A stretch of DNA of 6,562 nt from Prosthecobacter debontii (GCA_945885485.1 CAMCYT010000143.1:1-6562), one strand, 5' to 3'; positions 1-6,478 are shown, numbered from the stretch's first letter. The notes: a model not told the origin generated them from the sequence alone. Translations and numbers: made by a program.

Positions 1-291
1 CTGACGCTCAAAAGCCACGGTGTTATACCAACCCGCGGTCGCACATTTGTCCTCAGAAGCAGGTCTTTCGAAAAACACCCCGATGGTCGCCGCATTCGAT
101 CCAAAAGCCGCAGCGATGCGTGAGGACAAGCCGTAACCCGTCGAGGAACCAATCACCAAAACTTTCTTCGGTCCCTGCGCTATCAGCCCTCTCTTTTTCA
201 CGACCGCAATCTGCTCTTCTACGTGTTTCGCACATCCTTCCGGATGCGCCGTGGTGCAAATAAAGCCGCGAATTTTCGGTGAAACGATCAT
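1..291 (-). CDS. fabV: FabV-type trans-2-enoyl-ACP (CoA) reductase, N-terminal part
   Basis: This is the 5' end of a gene running off the left edge: 97 codons without a stop, read leftward from an ATG at 291-289. The protein starts MIVSPKIRGFICTTAHPEGC, and the 'PKIRGFICTT-HP-GC' opening is the hallmark of FabV/TER reductases. Around residues 45-58 comes a dinucleotide-binding turn (VLVIGSSTGYGLSS), then GVFFERP at 71-77 and AGWYN at 86-90, all typical of the family. FabV reduces the trans-2 double bond of enoyl-ACP with NADH in the last step of each fatty acid elongation cycle, in the cytoplasm. It is unrelated to FabI in fine structure and usually triclosan tolerant. The acidic residue in FFERP (E75) is where the family is expected to contact the adenosine ribose, which suggests NADH preference. 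The full protein should be about 400 residues, so the catalytic tyrosine and lysine lie outside the window. No Shine-Dalgarno sequence precedes the start. It could equally be named trans-2-enoyl-CoA reductase (Ter). Confidence 0.93.
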   Translation of the reverse strand, partial: MIVSPKIRGFICTTAHPEGCAKHVEEQIAVVKKRGLIAQGPKKVLVIGSSTGYGLSSRIAAAFGSNAATIGVFFERPASEDKCATAGWYNTVAFERQ

Positions 292-422
292 AGTCCCGTC
301 AAATTAACCATCCCACCATTTCACGCAATACCAAATCTGCACCTCAAATCCATCAGTAACGAATACAGCAATATTCCATATAAGATATAGGTCCTATACG
401 TCCTATAAGACCTATAATTTAA
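292..422. other. Intergenic region between mrp and fabV
   Basis: This 131-base gap separates two genes that both read leftward. It is A+T rich and contains one short dyad-symmetric repeat near the mrp stop codon. I see no convincing -10/-35 pair for fabV, no uridine-tract terminator after mrp and no open reading frame. Whether fabV is co-transcribed with mrp cannot be decided from the sequence. Confidence 0.6.
386..420. repeat. 9-base-period intergenic repeat with inverted ends, copy 1
   Basis: Three and a bit tandem units with a 9-base period are visible: ATAGGTCCT (387-395), ATACGTCCT (396-404), ATAAGACCT (405-413) and a decaying ATAATTT. The array also has dyad symmetry: TATAGGTC at 386-393 is exactly complementary to GACCTATA at 409-416, with a 15-base loop. 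It lies just downstream of the mrp stop. As RNA it would form an 8-base-pair, A/U-rich stem, too weak and without a U tract for a standard terminator. A sister copy lies on the other side of mrp. Confidence 0.75.
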
Positions 423-1454
423 TCAACAAATCACCAACCCCGCCACCATCTGATGGAACGCGGCAGAAACCTTGCTTTTCGCTGGATCGGTCAAAGCAAT
501 CGGAACCCCGTCATCCCCACCGCGACCCGTCGGAATATCAATCGGGATCTGCGCTAATAAAGGCACATTCATATCCGCCGCCTCACGCACGCCGCCTTCT
601 TCACCGAAAAGATAATAACGTTTGCCGTCATCGCCCTCGAACCAAGCCATGTTTTCGATCAAACCAAGAATCGGAATATTCACTTTCGCAAACATCGCGA
701 CCGCTTTGCGCGCATCGATCAGCGCGACTTCTTGAGGAGTCGTCACGATCACCGCGCCATCCACTGAAACCGTTTGCACAATCGTGAGTTGGATATCGCC
801 CGTTCCCGGAGGTAAATCCAAAACCAACACATCCAGCTCACCCCAAGCGACCTGACGCAAAAACTGCTGAGTGTAACGCGTCGCCATCGGACCGCGGACG
901 ATGACGGGTGATTTGTCTTCTAACAAAAATCCCATCGACATCAGCTTCAAGCCGTGCGCCTCGATCGGGATGATTTCGTCGTGCTCGTTCGCATCCGGCC
1001 GCTCCGTGGTTCCAAACATTTGCGCGATCGATGGCCCGTAGAGATCGCAATCGCACAGCCCGACTTTTAACCCACGTTTGGAAAGTGCCACCGCGATATT
1101 TGCCGATACCGTGGATTTACCAACCCCACCCTTACCCGAAGCAATCGCAATAATCCGCTTCACTCCCGGGATCGAACTTTTCCCCACCCCACCCGACGCC
1201 GCCTCAGGCGCATCCTTGACATTCACATCCACTTTCACCGTGCCTATCCCAACAACCCCACCCAAAACCGCATGCACGTCTTTGAAAATTTGCTCCGGAA
1301 TCTTCGCGTCCCGAGTAGCGACCTCGATCTTCACCGTCACATCAGCGCCCTCAACCTCGACCACTTTCACCAACCCAAATGATAAAATATCTCTAGAAAA
1401 TCCCGGATACTTCACCTGCTTCAAAACCTCTTTAATTTGCTCAATATTCATCAT
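423..1454 (-). CDS. mrp: Mrp/ApbC family iron-sulfur cluster carrier ATPase lacking CxxC
   Basis: This 343-residue cytoplasmic protein has the two-part Mrp layout. An N-terminal MIP18/DUF59-like domain spans about residues 3-80. A MinD/ParA-type P-loop NTPase domain follows from about 98 to the end. The deviant Walker A is SGKGGVGKST (106-115), the 'D-YGPS' signature is CDCDLYGPS (134-142), the switch II stretch is LDLPPGTGD (212-220), and ENMAWF is at 267-272. Family members bind and transfer Fe-S clusters to apoproteins, usually through a CPxC motif just after ENM-x-(Y/W)-F. Here that place reads EGDDGKRYYLFG (273-284) with no cysteine. The only cysteines are C134, C136 and the C-terminal C343, so cluster binding may differ. 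The length is normal for the fused form. Two consecutive ATGs (1454 and 1451) could start the protein, and neither has a strong ribosome site. The gene is divergent from the permease gene and lies upstream of fabV. Confidence 0.95.
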   Translation of the reverse strand: MMNIEQIKEVLKQVKYPGFSRDILSFGLVKVVEVEGADVTVKIEVATRDAKIPEQIFKDVHAVLGGVVGIGTVKVDVNVKDAPEAASGGVGKSSIPGVKRIIAIASGKGGVGKSTVSANIAVALSKRGLKVGLCDCDLYGPSIAQMFGTTERPDANEHDEIIPIEAHGLKLMSMGFLLEDKSPVIVRGPMATRYTQQFLRQVAWGELDVLVLDLPPGTGDIQLTIVQTVSVDGAVIVTTPQEVALIDARKAVAMFAKVNIPILGLIENMAWFEGDDGKRYYLFGEEGGVREAADMNVPLLAQIPIDIPTGRGGDDGVPIALTDPAKSKVSAAFHQMVAGLVIC

Positions 1455-1511
1455 AGCGCTAATTCACTTTCATCGATGTCCCCCCGAGCGCAACCCCCAA
1501 ACCACTTACTT

Positions 1512-1548
1512 AATAGGTCCAATAAGTCCTATATGACCTATTCATCCA
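1512..1548. repeat. 9-base-period intergenic repeat with inverted ends, copy 2
   Basis: The units are ATAGGTCCA (1513-1521), ATAAGTCCT (1522-1530), ATATGACCT (1531-1539) and a decayed ATTCATCCA (1540-1548). AATAGGTC at 1512-1519 is perfectly complementary to GACCTATT at 1535-1542, with a 15-base loop, the same geometry as the copy at 386-420. The outermost pair is A-T here and T-A there, so the symmetry is kept although the bases changed. The repeat lies in the divergent promoter region, so it could be a protein-binding site, a folded 5' leader element, or simply a dispersed genomic repeat. Confidence 0.75.
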
Positions 1549-1559
1549 CTAACTCTTCC

Positions 1560-1587
1560 TTGGCGTTTCGGAAATCGAGGCTAAAAC
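1560..1587 (+). promoter_or_regulatory. Possible weak promoter for the permease operon
   Basis: TTGGCG at 1560-1565 and TAAAAC at 1582-1587 are separated by 16 bases and loosely resemble sigma-70 -35 and -10 boxes (three and four of six positions match). If used, the transcript would begin about 1592-1596 and be nearly leaderless ahead of the TTG at 1598. The match is weak and could be chance. Confidence 0.2.
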
Positions 1588-1597
1588 TTCCCGCGAC

Positions 1598-2551
1598 TTG
1601 ATCACGCCCACCACCATTCTCCTATCGGTTCTGCCGGTTTATTTGCTGATTATCGGTGGCGCTTTCCTGCGGAGAATAGGAATTCTTAAACAGAAATATG
1701 ATGCCAAGATCATGCAGATCATTTTTTGGGTCATGACACCCTGCTTTATCCTCGATCGGATGCTGGGGGCGGTCATTCTACGTGACTACTCCACTCTCGT
1801 CACAGGCATCGGCCTCGGTTTTTTTCTCATCATTGTTGGAATCGCGATCGGTTATCTCGTTGGAAAAGCCATCGGGCTAGAACCCGGTCATGGCAGACGT
1901 ACGTTTGCCCTAGCTTCTGGCTGCCAGAACTACGGCTACACCGCCGTCCCCGTTGTGCAGATCCTCTGGGGAACCTCAGCGGTCGCTGTGCTTTTCGTTC
2001 ACAACATCGGCGTCGAAATCGCGATCTGGTCGTTCGGCGTCATGCTCTTGAGTGGGGAGAGTAAGTTAAATTTGAGACGAATGATCAACGGACCCATCAT
2101 TGCCGTCGTTGTCGGTTTATCACTCGTTCTACTTCACCTCGACGACAAGATCACCGGTCCGCCTCGCCAATTGATTTATATAGTAGGGATTGGCGCGTTT
2201 CCCATCGCGCTCGTTATGACTGGTGCATCGATGCTCGACCTGGTCGGCACGGAAAAACCTTCATGGAAAATCATTTTCGGCTCCATCCTAGTGCGCATGT
2301 TTCTCGCCCCTATCGTCTTCATCCTCTGCGCTAAATTCATCCCCATGTCCGCCGAGCTTAAACAAGTTCTCCTTGTCCAAGCCGCTATGCCCGCGGCGAT
2401 GGTTCCCATCCTGCTCGCAAAAATCTACGGTGGACGACCCGCCGTCGCGGTCCAAGTCATCATCGCCACCACGATTGTCTCGATCTTTTCCCTGCCATAC
2501 ATCATCACCTATGGTATGCGTTTCCTAGACCTCACACCCATCAAACCATGA
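1598..2551 (+). CDS. AEC (auxin efflux carrier) family permease
   Basis: This 317-residue inner-membrane protein has about ten hydrophobic segments, near residues 4-24, 38-58, 66-88, 103-122, 126-150, 164-181, 190-212, 223-247, 254-275 and 282-306. A polar central loop lies at about 151-163. It fits the AEC/Mem_trans family of secondary carriers in length, in the split five-plus-five arrangement, and in the ALASGCQNYGYTAVP stretch at 104-118 (small residues, N-Y-G, then proline), with a matching QAAMPAAMVP element at 261-270 in the second half. AEC members export or import small organic anions such as malate or malonate, or auxin in plants. The substrate cannot be told from the sequence. The start is a TTG: the frame is closed by a stop at 1550-1552, no ATG or GTG lies between, and the next methionine (39) would remove the first membrane segment. 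It overlaps the oxidoreductase gene by four bases (ATGA), so the two are probably translated together. Confidence 0.88.
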   Translation: MITPTTILLSVLPVYLLIIGGAFLRRIGILKQKYDAKIMQIIFWVMTPCFILDRMLGAVILRDYSTLVTGIGLGFFLIIVGIAIGYLVGKAIGLEPGHGRRTFALASGCQNYGYTAVPVVQILWGTSAVAVLFVHNIGVEIAIWSFGVMLLSGESKLNLRRMINGPIIAVVVGLSLVLLHLDDKITGPPRQLIYIVGIGAFPIALVMTGASMLDLVGTEKPSWKIIFGSILVRMFLAPIVFILCAKFIPMSAELKQVLLVQAAMPAAMVPILLAKIYGGRPAVAVQVIIATTIVSIFSLPYIITYGMRFLDLTPIKP

Positions 2552-3546
2552 AAGCTTTCGGTGCACTCAATTCTTCCATCGATTCGATCATCGAATTTAA
2601 AACGCCCATCCCAACACCTGTAGCAGATGAAATTCTTGTTAGAGTCCGTGCCGTTTCGCTGAATCCAGTCGATACCAAAGTCCGCAAATCTCTCGGCACA
2701 GAAAATCTAACCACACCTCGCATCCTCGGCTTCGATGCGTCGGGCGTTGTCGAAGCCGTGGGTTCTGATGTGAAATCATTCTCCATCGGCGATGAAGTCT
2801 TTTACTCCGGCGATGTCACCCGCGCGGGCTCGAACGCCGAATTCCAAACCGTGCAAGCCGCTCTCGTCGCTAGGAAGCCTGAAAGTTTTTCTTACACCGA
2901 AGCCGCAGCTTTGCCCCTCGTTTCGATCACCGCATGGGAATTGCTTTTTGAACGCATGACCGATGGTCAAATCCCCTACGGCACCGAAATCCTCATCATC
3001 AATGGTTCAGGAGGTGTCGGTTCCGCGCTCATTCCACTCGCAAAATTCGCCGGCCTCACGGTCGTCGCCACCGCCTCACGCGAGGAAACCCGCAACTGGT
3101 GCCAACAACTCAGGGCGGATCACATCATCAACCACCGCGAGCCGCTTCGCCCACAGATTGAATCGCTTGGTTTCAAACATTTTCCCTTGATTGCCAACCT
3201 CCACGATACGGAATCTTACTGGCAACAAACCGCTGATCTCATCGCTCCACTTGGCTCCATCGGCTTGATCGTCGAAACCCAAAATCCCATCGATATCGGC
3301 AATCCACTGCGTCTCAAATCCCCACGCATCGTCTGGGAATACATGCCTACCCGCTCCCGTTACCAGACCTCCGACATGTCACGCCAAGGCAAAATTCTCC
3401 AAGAAATCGCTAACCGCTGCGACGCTGGAACTTTTCCCAAACTCAATCTAGCCCCGGCAGAAGTCCTCACCGCCAAAACTCTCAAAGCCGCCCACCTACA
3501 ACTCCAATCCACCGCCACTATTGGAAAACTGTGCTTAGAAATTTAA
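2548..3546 (+). CDS. MDR-superfamily NAD(P)H-dependent quinone-oxidoreductase-like protein
   Basis: This 332-residue cytoplasmic protein belongs to the medium-chain dehydrogenase/reductase superfamily, in the branch named 'zinc-binding alcohol dehydrogenase family' despite lacking zinc ligands. A GroES-like domain fills the N-terminal third (SLNPVDTKVR at 37-46, GFDASGVVEAVG at 61-72, GDEVFYSGD at 81-89, SNAEF at 95-99). A Rossmann domain follows, with the cofactor turn NGSGGVGS at 152-159. The cysteine and histidine ligands of the catalytic zinc and the four-cysteine structural zinc lobe are absent. It most likely reduces a quinone or an activated C=C double bond with NADPH; the true substrate is unknown. 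The ATG lies within the permease stop (ATGA overlap) and has no ribosome site of its own, so translational coupling to the permease is likely. A pairing of transporter and reductase suggests a shared metabolite or detoxification role, but this is inference. Confidence 0.9.
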   Translation: MKAFGALNSSIDSIIEFKTPIPTPVADEILVRVRAVSLNPVDTKVRKSLGTENLTTPRILGFDASGVVEAVGSDVKSFSIGDEVFYSGDVTRAGSNAEFQTVQAALVARKPESFSYTEAAALPLVSITAWELLFERMTDGQIPYGTEILIINGSGGVGSALIPLAKFAGLTVVATASREETRNWCQQLRADHIINHREPLRPQIESLGFKHFPLIANLHDTESYWQQTADLIAPLGSIGLIVETQNPIDIGNPLRLKSPRIVWEYMPTRSRYQTSDMSRQGKILQEIANRCDAGTFPKLNLAPAEVLTAKTLKAAHLQLQSTATIGKLCLEI

Positions 3547-3548
3547 TT

Positions 3549-3646
3549 TTTATTCAAAAATCAACACTCATCAATCGTCAATCAGACCGCAGTCTGACCC
3601 AATGGATTGATGATTGATGATTGAGGATTTTTGATTTCTGATTTGT
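3549..3646. repeat. Heptamer-phased long inverted repeat
   Basis: The right arm is six heptamers in phase from 3605 to 3646: GATTGAT, GATTGAT, GATTGAG, GATTTTT, GATTTCT, GATTTGT. The left arm, read on the other strand from 3583 back to 3549, gives GATTGAC, GATTGAT, GAGTGTT, GATTTTT, GAATAAA. Aligned without gaps, 3552-3584 and 3604-3636 are complementary at about 27 of 33 positions, around a 19-base loop. That loop holds half of a small inner hairpin, TCAGAC-cgca-GTCTGA (3582-3597). The structure sits right after the oxidoreductase stop and could end or stabilise its transcript, with TTTTT at 3628-3632 inside the arm. Equally it may be a dispersed repeat. Confidence 0.75.
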
Positions 3647-3663
3647 TTAACTCTTCCACTGAC

Positions 3664-3694
3664 CTGTCCGCCATAGCTTTAGCGACGGCGGATC
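3664..3694. repeat. REP-like GC-rich hairpin before glnD
   Basis: TCCGCC (3667-3672) pairs with GGCGGA (3687-3692). Inside, T3674-A3685, G3676-C3683 and C3677-G3682 can also pair around a TTTA loop, leaving two mismatches. The form, a GC-rich palindrome with a GTCCGCC edge in an A+T-rich gap, resembles REP-type extragenic palindromes. It ends 26 bases before the glnD start, so if transcribed it would lie in the 5' leader. It is not a terminator: no T tract follows. Confidence 0.6.
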
Positions 3695-3718
3695 ACTAGC
3701 CACTTTCAACTATTTCCA

Positions 3719-6451
3719 ATGTCCGACGACACCTCATCTATTTCCCTCCAGCCAGCGATCGAAGGCCTGCTTTCTCCTTCTGAGCGCACGGCTCTATACC
3801 AGCGTTACATGGAGATAGAGCAAAAGAAAATTCTCGGACTCCACCGTGAAGGTGCAGGCGGGGTCGAAATATGCGAGTCGCGCTCAAAACTCATCGATAC
3901 GATTCTAACAACCATCCTCGAAGCTACTCTCAACTCACAAGAAACCGAAACCTCGCCACTCGCCCTCGTCGCCACTGGCGGCTATGGCCGTGGCACTCTG
4001 AATCCCGGTTCAGATATCGACATTCTCTTCCTCGTCCCACGCGCTTCTAACAAACTTCCAAAAAACGTCCAAGAAATTGTTCAACAAGTCCTCTATCCTC
4101 TCTGGGACATGGGTTTCAAAGTCGGCCACGCCTGCCGCTCCATCGCGGAGTGCATTGAACAAGCCCGCTCCGACCAACAAAATTTCACATCCCTCCTAGA
4201 CACCCGACTCATCTCAGGAGATTCGGATCTCTATCAACAATTCCTCAACGCTTTCGAAAAATACTGTATTCGTAAAGGGCAGGACGCCTTCTTTGAAACC
4301 CGCAGTCAAGATCTCCGCTCCCGTCACAAGAAGAGTTCCTACACCGTATTCCTGCAAGAACCCAACGTCAAAGAATCCTGTGGAGGGCTACGCGATTTTC
4401 AAAACATCCTTTGGATCGCTCGCGTAAAAACTGGCAGTAGCGATCTGAAAAAATTATCTGAGGACCGCATCATCACTTCCAACACTCTCAAAGAAATCGA
4501 AGAAGCCTACGATTTCCTTATGCGTGTTCGTAATGAACTCCACTATCATACCGGAAAAGCCACTGACATTCTAACACTCCAGTTGCAAGGCATCGTCGCC
4601 ACCGCTTTCGGTTATCCAGAACGCAGCATTCTTCGCCGCACCGAATCATTCATGCGGGACTACTACCGCCACACCCGCCACCTCTACAACCACACCAACT
4701 CGATCATGGAAACCTTCCAGATCCAGAAGGAAACCATCGCGGACAGCGGCCTTACTTCATACCTCACTTTTCGAAGAAAAAAACGCGAAGAGTTCGATGA
4801 ATTTATCGCCCGAGATGGCCGCATCTACCCAGCTAATCAGGACATTTTTAAAGATGATCCTCACCGCATGATGCGACTGTTTCAACACACCCAACTTCGC
4901 AATCTCAGGCTCTCCCCTCAGATGCGACGCCTCATCGCGAGCCATTGGGATGACATCGACAAACCGTTCCGCTACCTCAAAGCCAACCGCGAAACCTTCC
5001 AAGCCATTCTCGAACGAAAAGGCCAGGTCGCCCGTATCCTTCGCCAAATGCACCGCATCGGTTTCCTTGGCCGATACCTCCCGGAATTCGGTGCTCTCGA
5101 CTGCCTCGTCCAACACGAATTCTTCCACCGCTACACCGCAGACGAACACACGCTGCGCTGCATCGATGAACTCGATAAACTCATCGATTCCACCGACCCG
5201 CGCTTCGCGATGTTTAGGAAATTCTTCCTCGAAATCGTCGATCCCTACGCCCTCTACGTCGCTCTCATTTTACATGATACCGGACGCTCTGAAAATGTCC
5301 GTGAGCACATCGATGGCTCTGCCATGCTCGCGATCAAACTTTGCTCACGCATGCAGATCAAAGGGCCGCGCCGCGCCCTGATCATGTTTCTGGTCGATAA
5401 CCACCTCACCTTCTGGCGCTTCGCCACCACTAAAAATCTAGAGGATCCGGAAGTCATCGCGGAATTCGCTTCGATCATGAAAAACACCGAATACCTCGAT
5501 GCGATGTTGCTCTTCACCTATTGCGACACCAGCGGCACCGCGCCCGATGCATGGAACGGATGGAAATCCTCCCTCATGCTTCAACTCCATACCGCCACCC
5601 ACGCATTTCTAACAGAGGGTCGCGAAAACTTCCAACGCAAGCTTGATGCCAACCGCATCCAGCTCCGTGACGAAGTTCTCTCAATAATGCGCGAGGATTA
5701 CCACGATGACATCCGCCAACACTTCGATCGCACCCCCGCAGCCGCCTTTGCCTACCGCGAAGGTGCGGAAATCAAAACCCAAGTCCGTACCGTCAGACAC
5801 TTCCTATTTGCCGAGCAAGAAGGCAAATCCTCTCACCCATACTGCGTGAAATGGACCGACCACCCAGACAAAGGCTACTCCACCCTCATCCTTGCGTCAC
5901 GCGACCGTCCACTTCTTCTCGAAAAACTCTGCTGCGCCCTCGCCTCAGAACAAATAAACATCCTCTCCGCAGACCTCTTCACCCGCACCGACAACATCGT
6001 GCTCAACATGTTCCGCGTCTGCACCACCAACTTCGAACCGGTTTCTAGCACTTCCACGCGGAGTCGCTTCATCCACACCTTGACCACCATCTTCGAAACC
6101 GAAAACTACCAGCCAGAAGACTACCTCAAACGGAAAATTAATTTCCTAAAACCTCGCACCGAAACCGGCGTCTCCATTCCAGTCCGCGCGCGCGTTTCCA
6201 ACGATCTCCACCCCACTTGCACCACCGTCGAGATCCAAGCTCTCGACCGCATCGGCCTGCTCCATGATCTTTTCCACACCATCAATGAAGCTGGACTAGA
6301 CACTGCCCACGCCCGTATCTGCACCGAAAAAGGCGTCGCTATGGACACCCTCTACATCACCACTCAAGACGATAAAAAAATCGAAGACTCAGATACTCTG
6401 CGCGCACTCGAAGAAACGTTCAGCATGCTAGTGGATAGGCCTGAAGTTTAG
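3719..6451 (+). CDS. glnD: Bifunctional [protein-PII] uridylyltransferase / uridylyl-removing enzyme GlnD
   Basis: This 910-residue cytoplasmic protein has the full GlnD layout and normal family length. The nucleotidyltransferase domain comes first: GGYGRGTLNPGSDID at 87-101, with D99 and D101 as expected metal ligands, then the helical UTase region with QEPNVKESCGGLRD at 213-226. The HD hydrolase domain spans about 465-610: H477 in YTADEHT, H519-D520 in LILHDTG, H530, H562 in NHL and D603. Two ACT domains follow, about 718-790 (GYSTLILASRDRPLLLEKL) and 835-905 (TTVEIQALDRIGLLHDLF). GlnD adds UMP to PII proteins when glutamine is low and removes it when glutamine is high; the ACT domains sense glutamine. 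All catalytic positions look intact, so both activities are plausible. The loop after HD is unusual (TGRSENVREHIDGS rather than the K-G-x-G-G-D-H-S form). The ATG at 3719 is the first possible start after an in-frame stop at 3680. It lacks a Shine-Dalgarno site. No PII gene is in the window. Confidence 0.97.
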   Translation: MSDDTSSISLQPAIEGLLSPSERTALYQRYMEIEQKKILGLHREGAGGVEICESRSKLIDTILTTILEATLNSQETETSPLALVATGGYGRGTLNPGSDIDILFLVPRASNKLPKNVQEIVQQVLYPLWDMGFKVGHACRSIAECIEQARSDQQNFTSLLDTRLISGDSDLYQQFLNAFEKYCIRKGQDAFFETRSQDLRSRHKKSSYTVFLQEPNVKESCGGLRDFQNILWIARVKTGSSDLKKLSEDRIITSNTLKEIEEAYDFLMRVRNELHYHTGKATDILTLQLQGIVATAFGYPERSILRRTESFMRDYYRHTRHLYNHTNSIMETFQIQKETIADSGLTSYLTFRRKKREEFDEFIARDGRIYPANQDIFKDDPHRMMRLFQHTQLRNLRLSPQMRRLIASHWDDIDKPFRYLKANRETFQAILERKGQVARILRQMHRIGFLGRYLPEFGALDCLVQHEFFHRYTADEHTLRCIDELDKLIDSTDPRFAMFRKFFLEIVDPYALYVALILHDTGRSENVREHIDGSAMLAIKLCSRMQIKGPRRALIMFLVDNHLTFWRFATTKNLEDPEVIAEFASIMKNTEYLDAMLLFTYCDTSGTAPDAWNGWKSSLMLQLHTATHAFLTEGRENFQRKLDANRIQLRDEVLSIMREDYHDDIRQHFDRTPAAAFAYREGAEIKTQVRTVRHFLFAEQEGKSSHPYCVKWTDHPDKGYSTLILASRDRPLLLEKLCCALASEQINILSADLFTRTDNIVLNMFRVCTTNFEPVSSTSTRSRFIHTLTTIFETENYQPEDYLKRKINFLKPRTETGVSIPVRARVSNDLHPTCTTVEIQALDRIGLLHDLFHTINEAGLDTAHARICTEKGVAMDTLYITTQDDKKIEDSDTLRALEETFSMLVDRPEV

Positions 6452-6470
6452 GTATCACTGGATTTTTTTA
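6428..6470 (+). terminator. Intrinsic terminator overlapping the glnD stop codon
   Basis: CTAGT (6428-6432), GATA (6434-6437) and CCT (6440-6442) pair with AGG (6450-6452), TATC (6453-6456) and ACTGG (6457-6461). This gives a twelve-pair stem with a one-base and a two-base bulge and a seven-base loop. It is followed at once by A and seven T residues (6463-6469). The stem includes the last glnD codons and its TAG stop (6449-6451), so a translating ribosome would cover it until release. I read it as the end of the glnD transcript. Confidence 0.6.
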
Positions 6471-6478
6471 TTTATAAC

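Larger units (their letters stand above)
1455..1597. other. Divergent intergenic region between mrp and the permease gene
   Basis: This 143-base gap must carry the promoters of both mrp (leftward) and the permease operon (rightward). Its middle is occupied by the second copy of the 9-base-period repeat. For the rightward side the best sigma-70-like pair I find is TTGGCG (1560-1565), 16 bases, TAAAAC (1582-1587). That pair would start transcription only a few bases before the TTG start codon. No good pair was found for mrp. No gene is seen inside. Confidence 0.55.
3547..3718. other. Repeat-rich intergenic region upstream of glnD
   Basis: This 172-base gap contains no gene. It holds a long heptamer-phased inverted repeat just after the oxidoreductase stop and a REP-like GC-rich hairpin 26 bases before glnD. 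The glnD promoter should lie here, or transcription may read through from the operon upstream. I could not pick out a convincing promoter, and no Shine-Dalgarno sequence precedes the glnD ATG. Confidence 0.7.

Noticed and set aside
53..259. Leftward 68-codon open frame with a cysteine- and arginine-rich product
   Set aside because: It lies fully inside the fabV reading frame on the same strand in another phase. The fabV frame gives an unmistakable FabV N-terminus.
386..416. The 9-base-period hairpin as an intrinsic terminator of mrp
   Set aside because: Read leftward, the stem is A/T rich and is followed by TCTTATATGG rather than a T tract, so a standard terminator is not supported.
1078..1536. 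Rightward 152-codon open frame opposite mrp
   Set aside because: It is antisense to the well-conserved P-loop domain of mrp. The product is proline/threonine rich, as expected for the reverse of a coding frame, and it has no recognisable domain.
3549..3694. Possible CRISPR-like or small-RNA locus from repeated units before glnD
   Set aside because: The units are 7 bases long with no spacers, and the hairpins differ from one another. No cas gene or tRNA-like fold is present. Dispersed repeats explain the pattern better.
4757..5149. Leftward 130-codon open frame opposite glnD
   Set aside because: It is a shadow of the glnD coding frame. Its valine/glutamate-rich composition mirrors glnD codon usage, and no family is recognisable.
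4950..5381. Rightward 143-codon serine/threonine-rich frame within glnD
   Set aside because: It is an out-of-phase frame through the conserved HD-domain region of glnD. The composition is low in complexity and there is no upstream start signal.
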